From: Natronohydrobacter sp.
Lineage (GTDB): Bacteria > Pseudomonadota > Alphaproteobacteria > Rhodobacterales > Rhodobacteraceae
NCBI GenBank assembly: GCA_007118445.1
Contig: SKRP01000166.1
Span: 1 to 12,464, forward strand
Length of the DNA stretch: 12,464 nucleotides
Direction of reading: 5' to 3'
Numbering within the stretch: position 1 is the first letter of the stretch; every line of letters begins with the position of its first letter. Positions 1-8,104 of this stretch are shown here, piece by piece. The notes below the pieces were generated by a model that was not told where the DNA came from, did no database searches, and was given only the letters and a program-made list of their open reading frames with translations. The translations under genes and the position numbers were made by a program.

Positions 1-720
1 CTGCGCGCGAAAATCCGCCTCTATGTAGATCACCCTCTGGGGGCGGGGCAAGCCATTGCCCTGTCGCAACCGCAGGCGCATTATCTGGGCAATGTGCTGC
101 GCAAGGGGACGGGCACGCCGCTCGCGCTGTTCAATGGCCGCGATGGCGAATGGCGCGCCGAACTGGTCGAGATCGGCAAACGAGCGGCCATCGCGCGCTG
201 TCAGACCCTTGCCGCACCCCAGCAGATGCCCCCGGATCTGTGGCTGGTCTTTGCCCCGATCAAGAAGGCGCGCACGGATTTCATCGTCGAAAAAGCCGCC
301 GAGCTGGGCGCGGCGCGCATCCTGCCGGTGCAGACCGATTTCACCAATTCCGAACGCATCCGGCAGGACCGCTTGCAAGCCCATGCTGTCGAGGCGGCAG
401 AACAATGCGGCGGCACCTATGTTCCGGAAGTGACCGCACTGCAGCCCCTTGGCCAGTTGCTCGACACATGGCCAGAGGGGCGCGCCCTGATCTTCGCCGA
501 TGAGACGCTGGCCGCAGAGGCCCGCGCCGTGCCCCTGCCTGCTGCCCCGGCGGCCATTCTGATCGGCCCCGAAGGCGGTTTTTCAGAGCGTGAACGCCAG
601 CGCCTGCGCGCCATGGGCAATGTGCATTCGCTCGCTCTGGGGCCGCGCATCCTGCGCGCTGATACGGCGGCGGTCGCTGCGCTGACGCTGTGGCAGGCGC
701 AACAGGGCGACTGGACATGA
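1..720 (+). CDS. rsmE: 16S rRNA (uracil(1498)-N3)-methyltransferase RsmE, 5' end just outside the window
   Basis: RsmE methylates N3 of U1498 in 16S rRNA of the small ribosomal subunit using S-adenosylmethionine. The open frame runs from base 1 with no stop (LRAKIRLYVDHPLGAG...), which matches the usual N-terminus of alphaproteobacterial RsmE. The 239 visible codons nearly equal the family length of about 240, so only one or a few N-terminal codons lie left of the window. The C-terminal SPOUT trefoil-knot domain is clear: IGPEGGF (about 559-580) and LGPRILRADTA (about 637-670) form the SAM-binding knot. The N-terminal half has the PUA-like RNA-binding fold expected for the family. The TGA stop overlaps the ATG of the next gene (ATGA at 717-720), which suggests translational coupling. 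Family assignment is firm; the exact start cannot be seen. Confidence 0.93.
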   Translation: MRAKIRLYVDHPLGAGQAIALSQPQAHYLGNVLRKGTGTPLALFNGRDGEWRAELVEIGKRAAIARCQTLAAPQQMPPDLWLVFAPIKKARTDFIVEKAAELGAARILPVQTDFTNSERIRQDRLQAHAVEAAEQCGGTYVPEVTALQPLGQLLDTWPEGRALIFADETLAAEARAVPLPAAPAAILIGPEGGFSERERQRLRAMGNVHSLALGPRILRADTAAVAALTLWQAQQGDWT

Positions 721-1244
721 CCAGCCTGATCCGCCCGGAACTCGTCACGACGCTGAAACGCTGGTCCGAAGTCCTGACCGGGCTGGGCGTCGCGGCTTTC
801 GGGCTCTGGGCGCTGCAGGCGCGCGGGGCGTTCTTTCAGGGGCTGGCGGGGCTGATCGTGCTGGCGGGACTGGCGCTGGCGGTGATCGGCTGGCGCAGGA
901 TGCGCTTTCACCGCGACGGCACGGCCCCCGGTGTGGTCCAGATCATCGAGGGGCAGATCAGCTATTTTGGGCCGACCGAGGGCGGTTTCGTCGCCATCGG
1001 CGATCTGGTCGAGCTGCATCTGCTGGACCGGGCCAGAACCTGGCTGTTGATCGCACAGGATGACACGCGGCTGGAAATCCCGGTCGCGGCCAGCGGCGCG
1101 GATGCACTGTTCGACGCCTTCACCCGGCTGCCCGACCTGCGAATGCAGGTGCTGCTGGACGCGCTCGACGCGCCCGACCCGCCACAGACGCGCGCCATCT
1201 GGCTGCATCCTGCACGCCGCGCAGATCATTTGCGCCTGCGCTGA
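717..1244 (+). CDS. Conserved-looking two-helix membrane protein of unknown function
   Basis: This 175-residue protein is not one I can assign to a characterised family. The ATG at 717 overlaps the rsmE stop, and I prefer it over an upstream in-frame GTG at 690 because of this coupling. Two hydrophobic helices are visible, roughly residues 20-35 (LTGLGVAAFGLWAL) and 42-61 (FFQGLAGLIVLAGLALAV). A soluble domain of about 110 residues follows, with alternating polar and hydrophobic stretches that look like beta strands (VVQIIEGQISYFGPTEGG, then LVELHLLD and WLLIAQDDTRLEIPV). That pattern recalls small PH-like membrane-associated domains, but this is only an impression of shape. It has no cysteine pairs or recognisable catalytic motif. 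It lies between a ribosomal RNA methyltransferase and gshA, and the context does not point to a job. Confidence 0.8.
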   Translation: MTSLIRPELVTTLKRWSEVLTGLGVAAFGLWALQARGAFFQGLAGLIVLAGLALAVIGWRRMRFHRDGTAPGVVQIIEGQISYFGPTEGGFVAIGDLVELHLLDRARTWLLIAQDDTRLEIPVAASGADALFDAFTRLPDLRMQVLLDALDAPDPPQTRAIWLHPARRADHLRLR

Positions 1245-1247
1245 GGC

Positions 1248-1276
1248 TTGACAGGGCTGATCGCAAACGACAAGTC
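1248..1276 (+). promoter_or_regulatory. Possible promoter for gshA
   Basis: The 68-base gap before gshA carries a perfect -35 hexamer TTGACA at 1248-1253. The matching -10 position 17 bases on is CAAGTC, a poor match to consensus, though weak -10 boxes are common in alphaproteobacteria. It may allow gshA to be transcribed separately from rsmE. This rests on hexamer matching only. Confidence 0.3.
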
Positions 1277-1312
1277 TCGCCGCAACAAGGGACGGCAAGG
1301 ATCGGAGCGCAG

Positions 1313-2683
1313 ATGTCCATTCCCCAATCCGGCGGCGGGCCGATCGAGCATGTATCGCAACTGGCCGAATATCTGGCCGCAGGCTGCAAGCCGAAAGACC
1401 AGTGGCGCATCGGCACCGAGCACGAGAAATTTGGCTATTGCCGCGACACGCTGAAGCCCCTGCCCTATGACGGCCCGCGCTCGATCAAGGCGATGCTCGA
1501 AGGGTTGCGCGATGGCTTTGGCTGGACGCCTGTCATGGAGGGCGGCCATATCATCGGGCTGGAAAAGGACGGTGCAAATGTCAGTCTGGAACCGGGCGGG
1601 CAGCTGGAACTGTCCGGCGCACCGCTTGAAACCATCCACCAGACCTGCGACGAGGTGAACCAGCATCTGCGCGAGGTGCAGGACGTGGCCGACAAGATCG
1701 GCGTGGGCTTTATCGGGCTGGGGGCGGCGCCGATCTGGACGCATGAGCAGATGCCCGTCATGCCCAAGGGTCGCTACCGGTTGATGACCGACTACATGGA
1801 CCGCGTCGGCACCATGGGCAAGACGATGATGTACCGCACCTGCACGGTGCAGGTGAATCTCGATTTCGCGTCCGAAGCCGACATGGTCCAGAAACTGCGC
1901 GTGGCGCTGGCCCTGCAGCCTGTGGCGACCGCGCTTTTCGCCAATTCGCCTTTTCTCGAGGGCAAGCCCAACGGCCATAAAAGCTGGCGCGCGCGGGTCT
2001 GGCGCGATCTGGACGCCGCACGCACCGGGATGCTGCCTTTCGTGTTCCAGGATGGATTCGGGTTTGAACGGTGGGTGGATTACGCGCTCGATGTGCCGAT
2101 GTATTTCGTCTATCGCGATGGGAAGTATATCGACGCGCTCGGCCAGAGCTTCCGCGATTTCCTGCGCGGCGAATTGCCCGCCCTGCCCGGTGAAATCCCG
2201 ACGCTGTCGGATTGGGCCGACCATCTGACCACGATCTTCCCCGAAGCGCGGGTCAAGAAATTCATCGAGATGCGCGGGGCGGATGGCGGGCCGTGGCGCA
2301 GGCTCTGTGCGCTGCCAGCCTTCTGGGTCGGGCTGACCTATGAGCAGAGCGCGCTTGATGCCGCATGGGATCTGGCCAAAGGGCTGGATGATCAGACGCG
2401 AGAGGGCTTGCGCGTCGCGGCCTCGGTCGCGGGCTTGCAGGGCGAAGCGGGCGGCGTCAAGCTGCATGATCTGGCGCGCGAGGCGCTGGCAATAGCGGAA
2501 TCGGGTCTCAAAGCGCGCGCGCGGCCCGGTGCGGGTGGGATGTTGCCCGATGAGACGCATTTCCTGAATGCCCTGCACGAAACTGTCGAGACCGGTCAGA
2601 CCCCCGCCGACGAACTGCTCGGCCGCTATCACGGTGACTGGCAGGGTGATCTGACCCGGATCTACGCTGATTACAGCTACTGA
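1313..2683 (+). CDS. gshA: Glutamate--cysteine ligase (plant/alphaproteobacterial type)
   Basis: GshA joins glutamate to cysteine using ATP, the first and usually rate-limiting step of glutathione synthesis in the cytoplasm. The protein is 456 residues, the usual size for the class shared by alphaproteobacteria and plants, and unlike the E. coli class. Diagnostic stretches are WRIGTEHEKFGY (residues 31-42), with the conserved substrate/metal-binding glutamates, and EPGGQLELSGAPLETIHQT (93-111). MYRTCTVQVNLDF and GKPNGHKSWRARVW follow further on. The ATG at 1313 is preceded by a purine-rich AAGGATCGGAG. It is followed after 54 bases by an acyltransferase gene on the same strand. Glutathione is relevant to redox and copper buffering, but no specific link with the cco genes can be read from the sequence. 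Confidence 0.95.
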   Translation: MSIPQSGGGPIEHVSQLAEYLAAGCKPKDQWRIGTEHEKFGYCRDTLKPLPYDGPRSIKAMLEGLRDGFGWTPVMEGGHIIGLEKDGANVSLEPGGQLELSGAPLETIHQTCDEVNQHLREVQDVADKIGVGFIGLGAAPIWTHEQMPVMPKGRYRLMTDYMDRVGTMGKTMMYRTCTVQVNLDFASEADMVQKLRVALALQPVATALFANSPFLEGKPNGHKSWRARVWRDLDAARTGMLPFVFQDGFGFERWVDYALDVPMYFVYRDGKYIDALGQSFRDFLRGELPALPGEIPTLSDWADHLTTIFPEARVKKFIEMRGADGGPWRRLCALPAFWVGLTYEQSALDAAWDLAKGLDDQTREGLRVAASVAGLQGEAGGVKLHDLAREALAIAESGLKARARPGAGGMLPDETHFLNALHETVETGQTPADELLGRYHGDWQGDLTRIYADYSY

Positions 2684-2737
2684 GCGGCGCGTGCGGCATG
2701 GCTTGACGCTTGCATGAATGCAGGGCAATCAGGCGGC

Positions 2738-3652
2738 ATGACACGATCAGATCGCGTGACACGGCCATTAGCAGAGCCCCCCCGCATCCGCTGGAAGCAT
2801 TGGCTGGAAGACCGGCTGACCGCGGCATTGCTGGGTCTGGGCAGCCTGCTGCCCTATGACGCGCGGATTGCCATGATCGGCTGGCTGGGGGCGCATGTCA
2901 TCGGACCCGTGGCCGGGTTTCGGCAGCGCATCGCGGCGAATCTCGCTCTGGTCGCCCCGGACATGCCCGAGGCCGATGTCAGACGACTGCGCCGCACTGT
3001 GCCCGGCAATCTCGCCCGCGCGCTTGCCGAGACATTTTCCGGGGACGCTTTCATTGCCCGCGCGGCCCAGAGCCACATCGCAGGGGCGGGCCTGAGCGCG
3101 CTCGATCATGCGCGTGATACGCGCCAGCCGGTTGTTCTGGCGACAGCGCATCTGGGGAATTACGATGCTGGGCGCGTCGTGCTGCGCCAACGCGGCTATG
3201 ATGTCGCTGCATTCTACATGCCGATGCGCAATCCGGTGTTCAACAAACGCTATGTCGCCGCCATGGCCCATATCGCCAGCCCGATCTATCCGCGCACGCG
3301 ATCCGGGCTGGCCGCACTGGTCAAGCATCTGCGCGCAGGCGGCATGATCGGGTTTGTGACCGATCACTATATGGCTCATGGCACGCTGATCGACTTCATG
3401 GGGCAACCTGCGCGCACATCGACGGCACCCGCAGAACTGGCGCTCAAACATGGCGCATTGCTGGTGCCGCTCTATGCCATTCGCCAAGCGGACGGGCTGA
3501 GCTTCCGCATCGAAGTCGAAGCCCCCATCCCGCATACAGACCCCTTGACCATGACCCGCGCGCTGAATGCCTCGCTGGAAGCACAGATTCGCGCGCATAT
3601 GGATCAATGGATGTGGACCCATAAACGCTGGAAGCGCAATCAGCCGCGCTGA
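2738..3652 (+). CDS. LpxL/HtrB-family lysophospholipid (lipid A) acyltransferase
   Basis: This 304-residue protein belongs to the family that transfers a secondary acyl chain onto lipid A precursors at the inner membrane; E. coli LpxL is 306 residues. The catalytic HX4(D/E) motif is present as HLGNYD (H138, D143). Other family landmarks are VTDHYMAHGTLIDFMGQPA (from about residue 207) and the C-terminal WMWTHKRWK, equivalent to the W-x-H-x-R-W-K signature. A hydrophobic N-terminal helix (about 28-58) should anchor it. I chose ATG 2738, which has an AGGCGG just upstream, over ATG 2714, which has no ribosome binding site and would add eight unconserved-looking residues. The 3' end overlaps the convergent ccoS by 13 bases. 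The exact acyl acceptor cannot be told from sequence, so I give no lpx letter. Confidence 0.87.
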   Translation: MTRSDRVTRPLAEPPRIRWKHWLEDRLTAALLGLGSLLPYDARIAMIGWLGAHVIGPVAGFRQRIAANLALVAPDMPEADVRRLRRTVPGNLARALAETFSGDAFIARAAQSHIAGAGLSALDHARDTRQPVVLATAHLGNYDAGRVVLRQRGYDVAAFYMPMRNPVFNKRYVAAMAHIASPIYPRTRSGLAALVKHLRAGGMIGFVTDHYMAHGTLIDFMGQPARTSTAPAELALKHGALLVPLYAIRQADGLSFRIEVEAPIPHTDPLTMTRALNASLEAQIRAHMDQWMWTHKRWKRNQPR

Positions 3653-3819
3653 TCGTCCTCGACGGGTTTGGGCTTGTCATCATAGCGCGGATCCAGAATG
3701 CGCTGGCTGTCACCTGCAGGGTCGTCATACTGGCCCTTGCGCAGACTCCAGATAAAGGCCGCAAGGCCCATGAAGCCGAGGAAAAGCGAGACCGGGATCA
3801 GGATTGCGAGAACTTCCAT
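3640..3819 (-). CDS. ccoS: cbb3-type cytochrome c oxidase assembly protein CcoS
   Basis: CcoS is a small inner-membrane protein that, in Rhodobacter, is needed for insertion of the haem b and copper cofactors of the CcoN subunit. The product has 59 residues, the normal size. It has one N-terminal transmembrane helix (MEVLAILIPVSLFLGFMGLA) running into FIWSLRKGQYDD, the family signature ending in QYDDP. The C-terminal tail is charged. The start is fixed by a strong ribosome binding site, AAGGAG at 3824-3829, four bases before the ATG; this site overlaps the ccoI stop codon TAA. It is the last gene of ccoGHIS. Its own stop codon lies inside the convergent acyltransferase gene, so the operon has no separate intergenic terminator. 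Confidence 0.93.
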   Translation of the reverse strand: MEVLAILIPVSLFLGFMGLAAFIWSLRKGQYDDPAGDSQRILDPRYDDKPKPVEDDQRG

Positions 3820-3827
3820 GATACTCC

Positions 3828-6011
3828 TTATTTCAGCCGCAGCGCGTTCAGTGTGACCGAGATTGACGAGATCGACATCACCGCCGCCGCCCAGAGCGGG
3901 GTCGCGAAGCCGAAGAGCGCGATCGGCACGAAGATGATGTTGTAAATCCCCGATTGCCACAGGTTTTCACGGATCCGTTGCATCGCGGTTTTCGACAGGC
4001 GGACCGCATCGGCCACAGGCGACAGGTCACTGCTCAGCAATACCATATCCGACGCCGCGCGCGCCGCATCCAGCGCCGAGGCGGGCGAGATCGACACATG
4101 CGCGGTCGAAAGCGCTGCCGTATCGTTCAGCCCGTCGCCCACCATCAGCACCCTATGGCCCTGCGCGTGCAGCGCATCGATCTTTGCGGCCTTGTCAGCG
4201 GGCAGCGCGCTCGCCTGCCAGTGCGCGATTCCCAGCCGCTGCGCCAGATCGCCCACAACGGCAGGCACATCGCCCGAGATCAGCCAGACATCCTTGCCCT
4301 GCGCCTGCAAGCCGCGCACCACCGCTTCCGCACCGGGGCGCAGCTGATCGGCGAAAGTGAACCCTTGCGCCTGGTCGCCAATCGCCAGATAGGCGGCAGT
4401 CATCGCCCCCGCCTCGGCCCCGACCCAATCCGCACGCCCCAGACGGACGCGCTGGCCCTGCCATTCGCCTTCAACCCCATATCCCGGCACCTCGGCCAGA
4501 CCGGCGATCCTCGCAGGTCGCACATCTTGGCCCCGCAGCGCTTTCGCAAGTGCCTGCGCCAGAGGGTGGCTCGACGCCTCGGCCAGACCCATCGCCACGC
4601 GCAGATCATCGACAGAATGTTCGTCCAGATTGGTGGGCTCCGGCGTGCCCATGGTCAGCGTGCCGGTTTTGTCGAACACAACCGTATCGACCTCGGCCAG
4701 CCGTTCCAGCGCTGTGCCATCCTTGATCAAGAGCCCCTTGCGGAACAGCTTGCCGCTGGACGCCGTCACCACCGCAGGCACAGCCAGACCCAGCGCACAG
4801 GGGCAAGTGATGATCAGCGCCGCCACGGCGATATTCAGCGACAGCCGCAGATCACCGCCCGAAATCCAGAACCAGACGAAAAACGCGCCCAGCGACAGGA
4901 TCGGGATCGTGGGCGCATAGGCTGCCGCAGCCTTCTCTGCAATTGTGGTATAGCGCATCTTGGCCGATTCGGCATTCGCGACCAGATCGGCCATGCGGTG
5001 CAGCGAGCTGTCCTTGCCTGCCGCAGTCACGCGCACTTGCAGGGGGCCGGTCAGATTGACCTCGCCCGCGCTGACCTGCGTGCCGGAGCCTGCGAATACC
5101 GGCAGCGTTTCGCCTGTCAGCAGCGCGCGGTCCAGTTCGGACTGTCCTTGCGTTACAACACCGTCAACGGGCACCCGCCCGCCGGGACGCACCAGCACGA
5201 TATCGCCCACCACCAGATCCGCGACCGAGACCACGCTTTCCACGCCCCCCACCAGCCGGGTCGCGCGCGGCACTTCCAGCGCGGCCAGTTCCTGCGCGGC
5301 GGACCGCGCGACAGAACGCGCGCGAAATTCCAGATAACGCCCGACCAGAAGGAAGAAGATCAGCATCACGACCGCTTCAAAATAGGCATGTTCGCCCGAT
5401 TGCAGCGTCTCATAGGTCGAGATGAAAAGCGTGAGCAGGATCGCGATGGATATCGGCCCGTCCATGTCCATCCGGCCTGCGCGCAGGGCTTTCCACGCAT
5501 TGCGGAAGAACGGGCGGCCTGCGAATGCGACTGTCGGGACGGCAATCAGGCCGGAAATCAGATGAAACAGATCGCGCGTCGCGCCTTCGGCCCCGGACCA
5601 GACCGCGACCGACAGCAGCATGATATTCATCATGGCAAAGCCCGAGACGCCCACCATCATCAGAAGCTCGCGCCCCTGACGTTCGGTTTCGGTCATCGAC
5701 AGCGTGCCTGCGTCCAGCTCATGCGCCTCATAGCCCAGCCGGTCCAGCCGCGCGATGACGTCGCGGGCCTCGATCCCCGCTTTCGCGTCCACGCTCAGCC
5801 GCTTCAGGGTCAGGTTCAGCCGGGCGGAATTGATGCCCTCCATCTGCGCCAGATCGCGCTCGATGGTGGAAATACAGCCTGCACAATGCACCGCCGGGAC
5901 AGAGACAAGGATTTTCGCATCGGGCAAGGCCGCGCGCGTGGCCAGAGCTTCGGCGGCAGGGGCCGCGTCACAGGCCGGACAGGCTGACGGGCGGATCGTG
6001 GCTGTGCTCAT
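3828..6011 (-). CDS. ccoI: Copper-translocating P1B-type ATPase CcoI (FixI)
   Basis: CcoI is an inner-membrane P-type ATPase that exports copper from the cytoplasm for building the CuB centre of cbb3 oxidase. The 727 residues carry the full set of motifs: an N-terminal CPAC (C11, C14), a heavy-metal-associated domain with CAGC (C43, C46), and the TGE actuator loop (299-301). These are followed by the membrane metal-binding CPC (403-405), the phosphorylation site DKTGT with D447, HP of the nucleotide-binding domain (H482, P483) and GDGLND (625-630). The last helices carry YN (690-691) and MSISS (712-716), as in copper pumps. All catalytic residues are present. The ATG lies 11 bases after the ccoH stop, with a GGA-type ribosome binding site. 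Placement between ccoH and ccoS distinguishes it from a CopA-type detoxification pump. Confidence 0.96.
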   Translation of the reverse strand: MSTATIRPSACPACDAAPAAEALATRAALPDAKILVSVPAVHCAGCISTIERDLAQMEGINSARLNLTLKRLSVDAKAGIEARDVIARLDRLGYEAHELDAGTLSMTETERQGRELLMMVGVSGFAMMNIMLLSVAVWSGAEGATRDLFHLISGLIAVPTVAFAGRPFFRNAWKALRAGRMDMDGPISIAILLTLFISTYETLQSGEHAYFEAVVMLIFFLLVGRYLEFRARSVARSAAQELAALEVPRATRLVGGVESVVSVADLVVGDIVLVRPGGRVPVDGVVTQGQSELDRALLTGETLPVFAGSGTQVSAGEVNLTGPLQVRVTAAGKDSSLHRMADLVANAESAKMRYTTIAEKAAAAYAPTIPILSLGAFFVWFWISGGDLRLSLNIAVAALIITCPCALGLAVPAVVTASSGKLFRKGLLIKDGTALERLAEVDTVVFDKTGTLTMGTPEPTNLDEHSVDDLRVAMGLAEASSHPLAQALAKALRGQDVRPARIAGLAEVPGYGVEGEWQGQRVRLGRADWVGAEAGAMTAAYLAIGDQAQGFTFADQLRPGAEAVVRGLQAQGKDVWLISGDVPAVVGDLAQRLGIAHWQASALPADKAAKIDALHAQGHRVLMVGDGLNDTAALSTAHVSISPASALDAARAASDMVLLSSDLSPVADAVRLSKTAMQRIRENLWQSGIYNIIFVPIALFGFATPLWAAAVMSISSISVTLNALRLK

Positions 6012-6022
6012 GACATTCCGGT

Positions 6023-6493
6023 TCAGCGCAGATGCAGGACCACGCGCTGGCGGAACTCGGTCCCGTCAGCCGCGACAGCATGCATACGGATATTCCAGTT
6101 GCCGGGGCCGATATCCACCGGCGCGCGGTAAGCCCCGTCGATGAAACGGAAATCGGGCACCTGATCGTCGCGCACATGAGTCGCAGCCCCCAGAACCGCA
6201 TCCAGATGCGCGACCCGAACAGGCGCGCCGTCAGGGTCCGTGATCGAAAGCGCCAGTTCGCCATCACGATGGGAGGCGCGCACTTCCCAGCCCAAAGCCA
6301 GCTGTTCGGCCAGTTCCTGATTGAAATTCTGGCTGGCCACGAAGGAGTTGTCCACCTCGAGCCCCGGAAAGGTGCTGACTGCATTGAAAGCCAGCGTCAG
6401 ATTCGCGGCAAGGATCACGCCGAAAGACGAAACAGCGATGATCAAGACCTTGCGACCTGTGATCTGAAAGCCGGGCTTGTTGTCCTTGGTCAT
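6023..6493 (-). CDS. ccoH: cbb3 oxidase assembly protein CcoH (FixH family)
   Basis: CcoH/FixH is a small membrane protein that stays with the cbb3 complex during assembly. The 156-residue product has one N-terminal membrane helix (about residues 14-36, VLIIAVSSFGVILAANL). A periplasmic beta-rich domain follows, with family features such as NFNQELAEQLALGWEV and the C-terminal DGTEFRQRVVLHLR. Its ATG shares four bases with the ccoG stop (ATGA at 6493-6490), and a GGGAG lies seven bases upstream within ccoG, so translation is probably coupled to ccoG. Length and position as second gene of ccoGHIS are normal. The FixH assignment is supported by context and topology together; the sequence itself is weakly conserved in this family. 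Confidence 0.92.
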   Translation of the reverse strand: MTKDNKPGFQITGRKVLIIAVSSFGVILAANLTLAFNAVSTFPGLEVDNSFVASQNFNQELAEQLALGWEVRASHRDGELALSITDPDGAPVRVAHLDAVLGAATHVRDDQVPDFRFIDGAYRAPVDIGPGNWNIRMHAVAADGTEFRQRVVLHLR

Positions 6494-7920
6494 TGGTTTC
6501 TCCCGTTGAAGATCGTGTCGGAATAGACCCGGTCATTGGTGCCGGGGATGGTGGCCCAGATGCGCACCGGGCTGCGCTCTGCCCTATTCGAAGGCGTGTC
6601 CGGCGGCGCAGTCAGATAGACCCGCAACAGCGCCTGCTCATCCGCGCCTACGGTGACGCGCCGGCCCGGTTCGCCCTCGATGGACAGGCTCAGATCCGGG
6701 TTTTCCGTGATCGACAGAGCGAAATCGCGCGGTTCATGGTGCATGTTGCGTAGGCGTATATCATAGACATTACGGACGGTCCCATCAGACAGCACGATAT
6801 GCGTCGGGTTGCGCACTGGGGCCACGCTCATATCCAGATCCGAGCGGATGAAGAGCGCGATCACCAGACCAATCCCGACAATCGACCAGAGCGCAGTATA
6901 CAGGATCGTGCGCGGGCGCAGAATGTGTTTCCAGACGGATTTCTGCGGTTTGCCGGAAAGCTCGGCTTCCTGATCGGACAGCGCCATATAGGCCACCAGC
7001 CCGCGCGGCTTGCCGATACGGTCCATCACCTCGTCGCAGGCATCAATGCACAACCCGCAAGTGATGCATTCCATCTGCTGGCCATTGCGGATGTCGATCC
7101 CCATGGGGCAAACATTGACGCAGGCCATGCAGTCGATGCAATCGCCCTGATTGGGGGCGAGCTCCCCTTTCTTCAGCTTGCCGCGCGGTTCGCCCCGCCA
7201 ATGGCGGTAATCGATGGTGATCGTGTCCTCATCCATCATCGCGGCCTGAATGCGCGGCCAGGGGCAAGCGTAGATGCAGACCTGTTCGCGGAAGAAACCA
7301 CCAAACAGGAAGGTCGTCATCGTCAGGATCAGCACTGTCAGATAGGCAATGGGATGCGCCTGCCCGGTGAACAGATCAACAAAGAGCGTCGGCGCATCGG
7401 CGAAATAGAACACCCAGGCCCCGCCGGTCGCCATGCCGATCAGGAACCATGTGGTCCATTTCAGACTGTATTTGCGGATCTTCTCGGCATTCCATTTCTG
7501 ACGATGCAGGCGCAGACGGGCGTTGCGGTCGCCCTCAATCCAGCGTTCGACCTGAATGAACAGATCGGTCCAGACAGTCTGCGGGCAGGCATAGCCGCAC
7601 CAGACCCGGCCCAGCGCCGAGGTGAACAGAAACAGCCCGATCCCGGCCATGATCAGCAGCCCTGCCACGAAATAGAATTCATGCGGCCAGATTTCGATCA
7701 TGAAGAAGAAGAAGCGCCGGTTGCCCAGGTCAAGCAACACTGCCTGATTGGGCATTTCCGGGCCCCGGTCCCAGCGAATCCAGGGTATCAGGTAATAGAT
7801 GCCCAGCATCACCGCGAGCAGCCACCATTTCATGGTGCGGAAACTGCCTTTCACCCGGCGCGGGAAAATCGGCTCGCGCGCGGCATAGAGGCTGGGCGGG
7901 TTTGGCTCTTGCGCAGTCAA
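6490..7920 (-). CDS. ccoG: Cytochrome c oxidase accessory protein CcoG (FixG), cupric reductase
   Basis: CcoG is a membrane polyferredoxin; in Rhodobacter it has been shown to reduce Cu(II) to Cu(I), feeding the copper route to cbb3 oxidase. Numbering from GTG 7929, membrane helices include about 35-50, 86-104, 160-178, 195-213 and 341-361. Membrane cysteine pairs are WCGYACPQTVW (C111, C115) and CIYACPWP (C218, C222). Two 4Fe-4S sets follow: C264, C267, C270, C274 and C288, C291, C294, C298. The C-terminal third is the FixG immunoglobulin-like domain. For the start, the AGGAG at 7929-7933 directly abuts GTG 7929, too close to work, but stands eight bases before TTG 7920. I therefore prefer the TTG, giving MTAQEPNPPSLYAAREPIF and 476 residues; GTG would give 479. 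An FNR box lies upstream. Confidence 0.95.
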   Translation of the reverse strand: MTAQEPNPPSLYAAREPIFPRRVKGSFRTMKWWLLAVMLGIYYLIPWIRWDRGPEMPNQAVLLDLGNRRFFFFMIEIWPHEFYFVAGLLIMAGIGLFLFTSALGRVWCGYACPQTVWTDLFIQVERWIEGDRNARLRLHRQKWNAEKIRKYSLKWTTWFLIGMATGGAWVFYFADAPTLFVDLFTGQAHPIAYLTVLILTMTTFLFGGFFREQVCIYACPWPRIQAAMMDEDTITIDYRHWRGEPRGKLKKGELAPNQGDCIDCMACVNVCPMGIDIRNGQQMECITCGLCIDACDEVMDRIGKPRGLVAYMALSDQEAELSGKPQKSVWKHILRPRTILYTALWSIVGIGLVIALFIRSDLDMSVAPVRNPTHIVLSDGTVRNVYDIRLRNMHHEPRDFALSITENPDLSLSIEGEPGRRVTVGADEQALLRVYLTAPPDTPSNRAERSPVRIWATIPGTNDRVYSDTIFNGRNQ

Positions 7921-7977
7921 TGCGGTCACTCCTGGAACGTGTCAGGCCTGTCTTCCCATGTGACGCGCCATCTGACC

Positions 7978-7991
7978 TTGACCTGAATCAA
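7978..7991. promoter_or_regulatory. FNR/FnrL box upstream of ccoG
   Basis: TTGAC-CTGA-ATCAA is a full match to the alphaproteobacterial FnrL consensus TTGAY-N4-RTCAA. Its centre is 7984.5. If it acts at -41.5 (class II), transcription on the minus strand would begin near 7943, about 23 bases before the TTG start and just ahead of its AGGAG. No good -10 hexamer is visible (GAAGAC at the expected place), as is often so for activator-dependent promoters. This predicts low-oxygen activation of ccoGHIS. Confidence 0.85.
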
Positions 7992-8057
7992 ACCTATGTC
8001 CCGAATGCATGTTTGGACAAGATGACGCAGGGCGATGAAGGGAATTTCGTGTCTGAG

Positions 8058-8104
8058 GCACCGACCCCCGACAACACGCGCGAACAGGAAACGAAGGTCG
8101 GTGC
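8058..8104. repeat. 9-base inverted repeat
   Basis: GCACCGACC at 8058-8066 is the exact reverse complement of GGTCGGTGC at 8096-8104, with 29 bases between. The right arm is shared with the hairpin at 8096-8127, so the two structures exclude each other. Confidence 0.6.

Noticed and set aside
2714..2716. Earlier ATG for the acyltransferase gene
   Set aside because: It has no Shine-Dalgarno sequence, while ATG 2738 has AGGCGG just upstream and gives a normal-length family member.
1226..2728. 500-codon minus-strand open frame opposite gshA
   Set aside because: It is the shadow of a well-recognised gshA, with no ribosome binding site or domain of its own.
3954..5987. 677-codon plus-strand open frame opposite ccoI
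   Set aside because: It is antisense to a gene with every P1B ATPase motif. Its translation is rich in R, H, Q and D without domains, as expected when high-GC third positions of the real gene suppress stops.
6799..7986. 395-codon plus-strand open frame opposite ccoG
   Set aside because: It is the antisense shadow of ccoG; the composition is rich in H, R and Q and no motif is recognisable.
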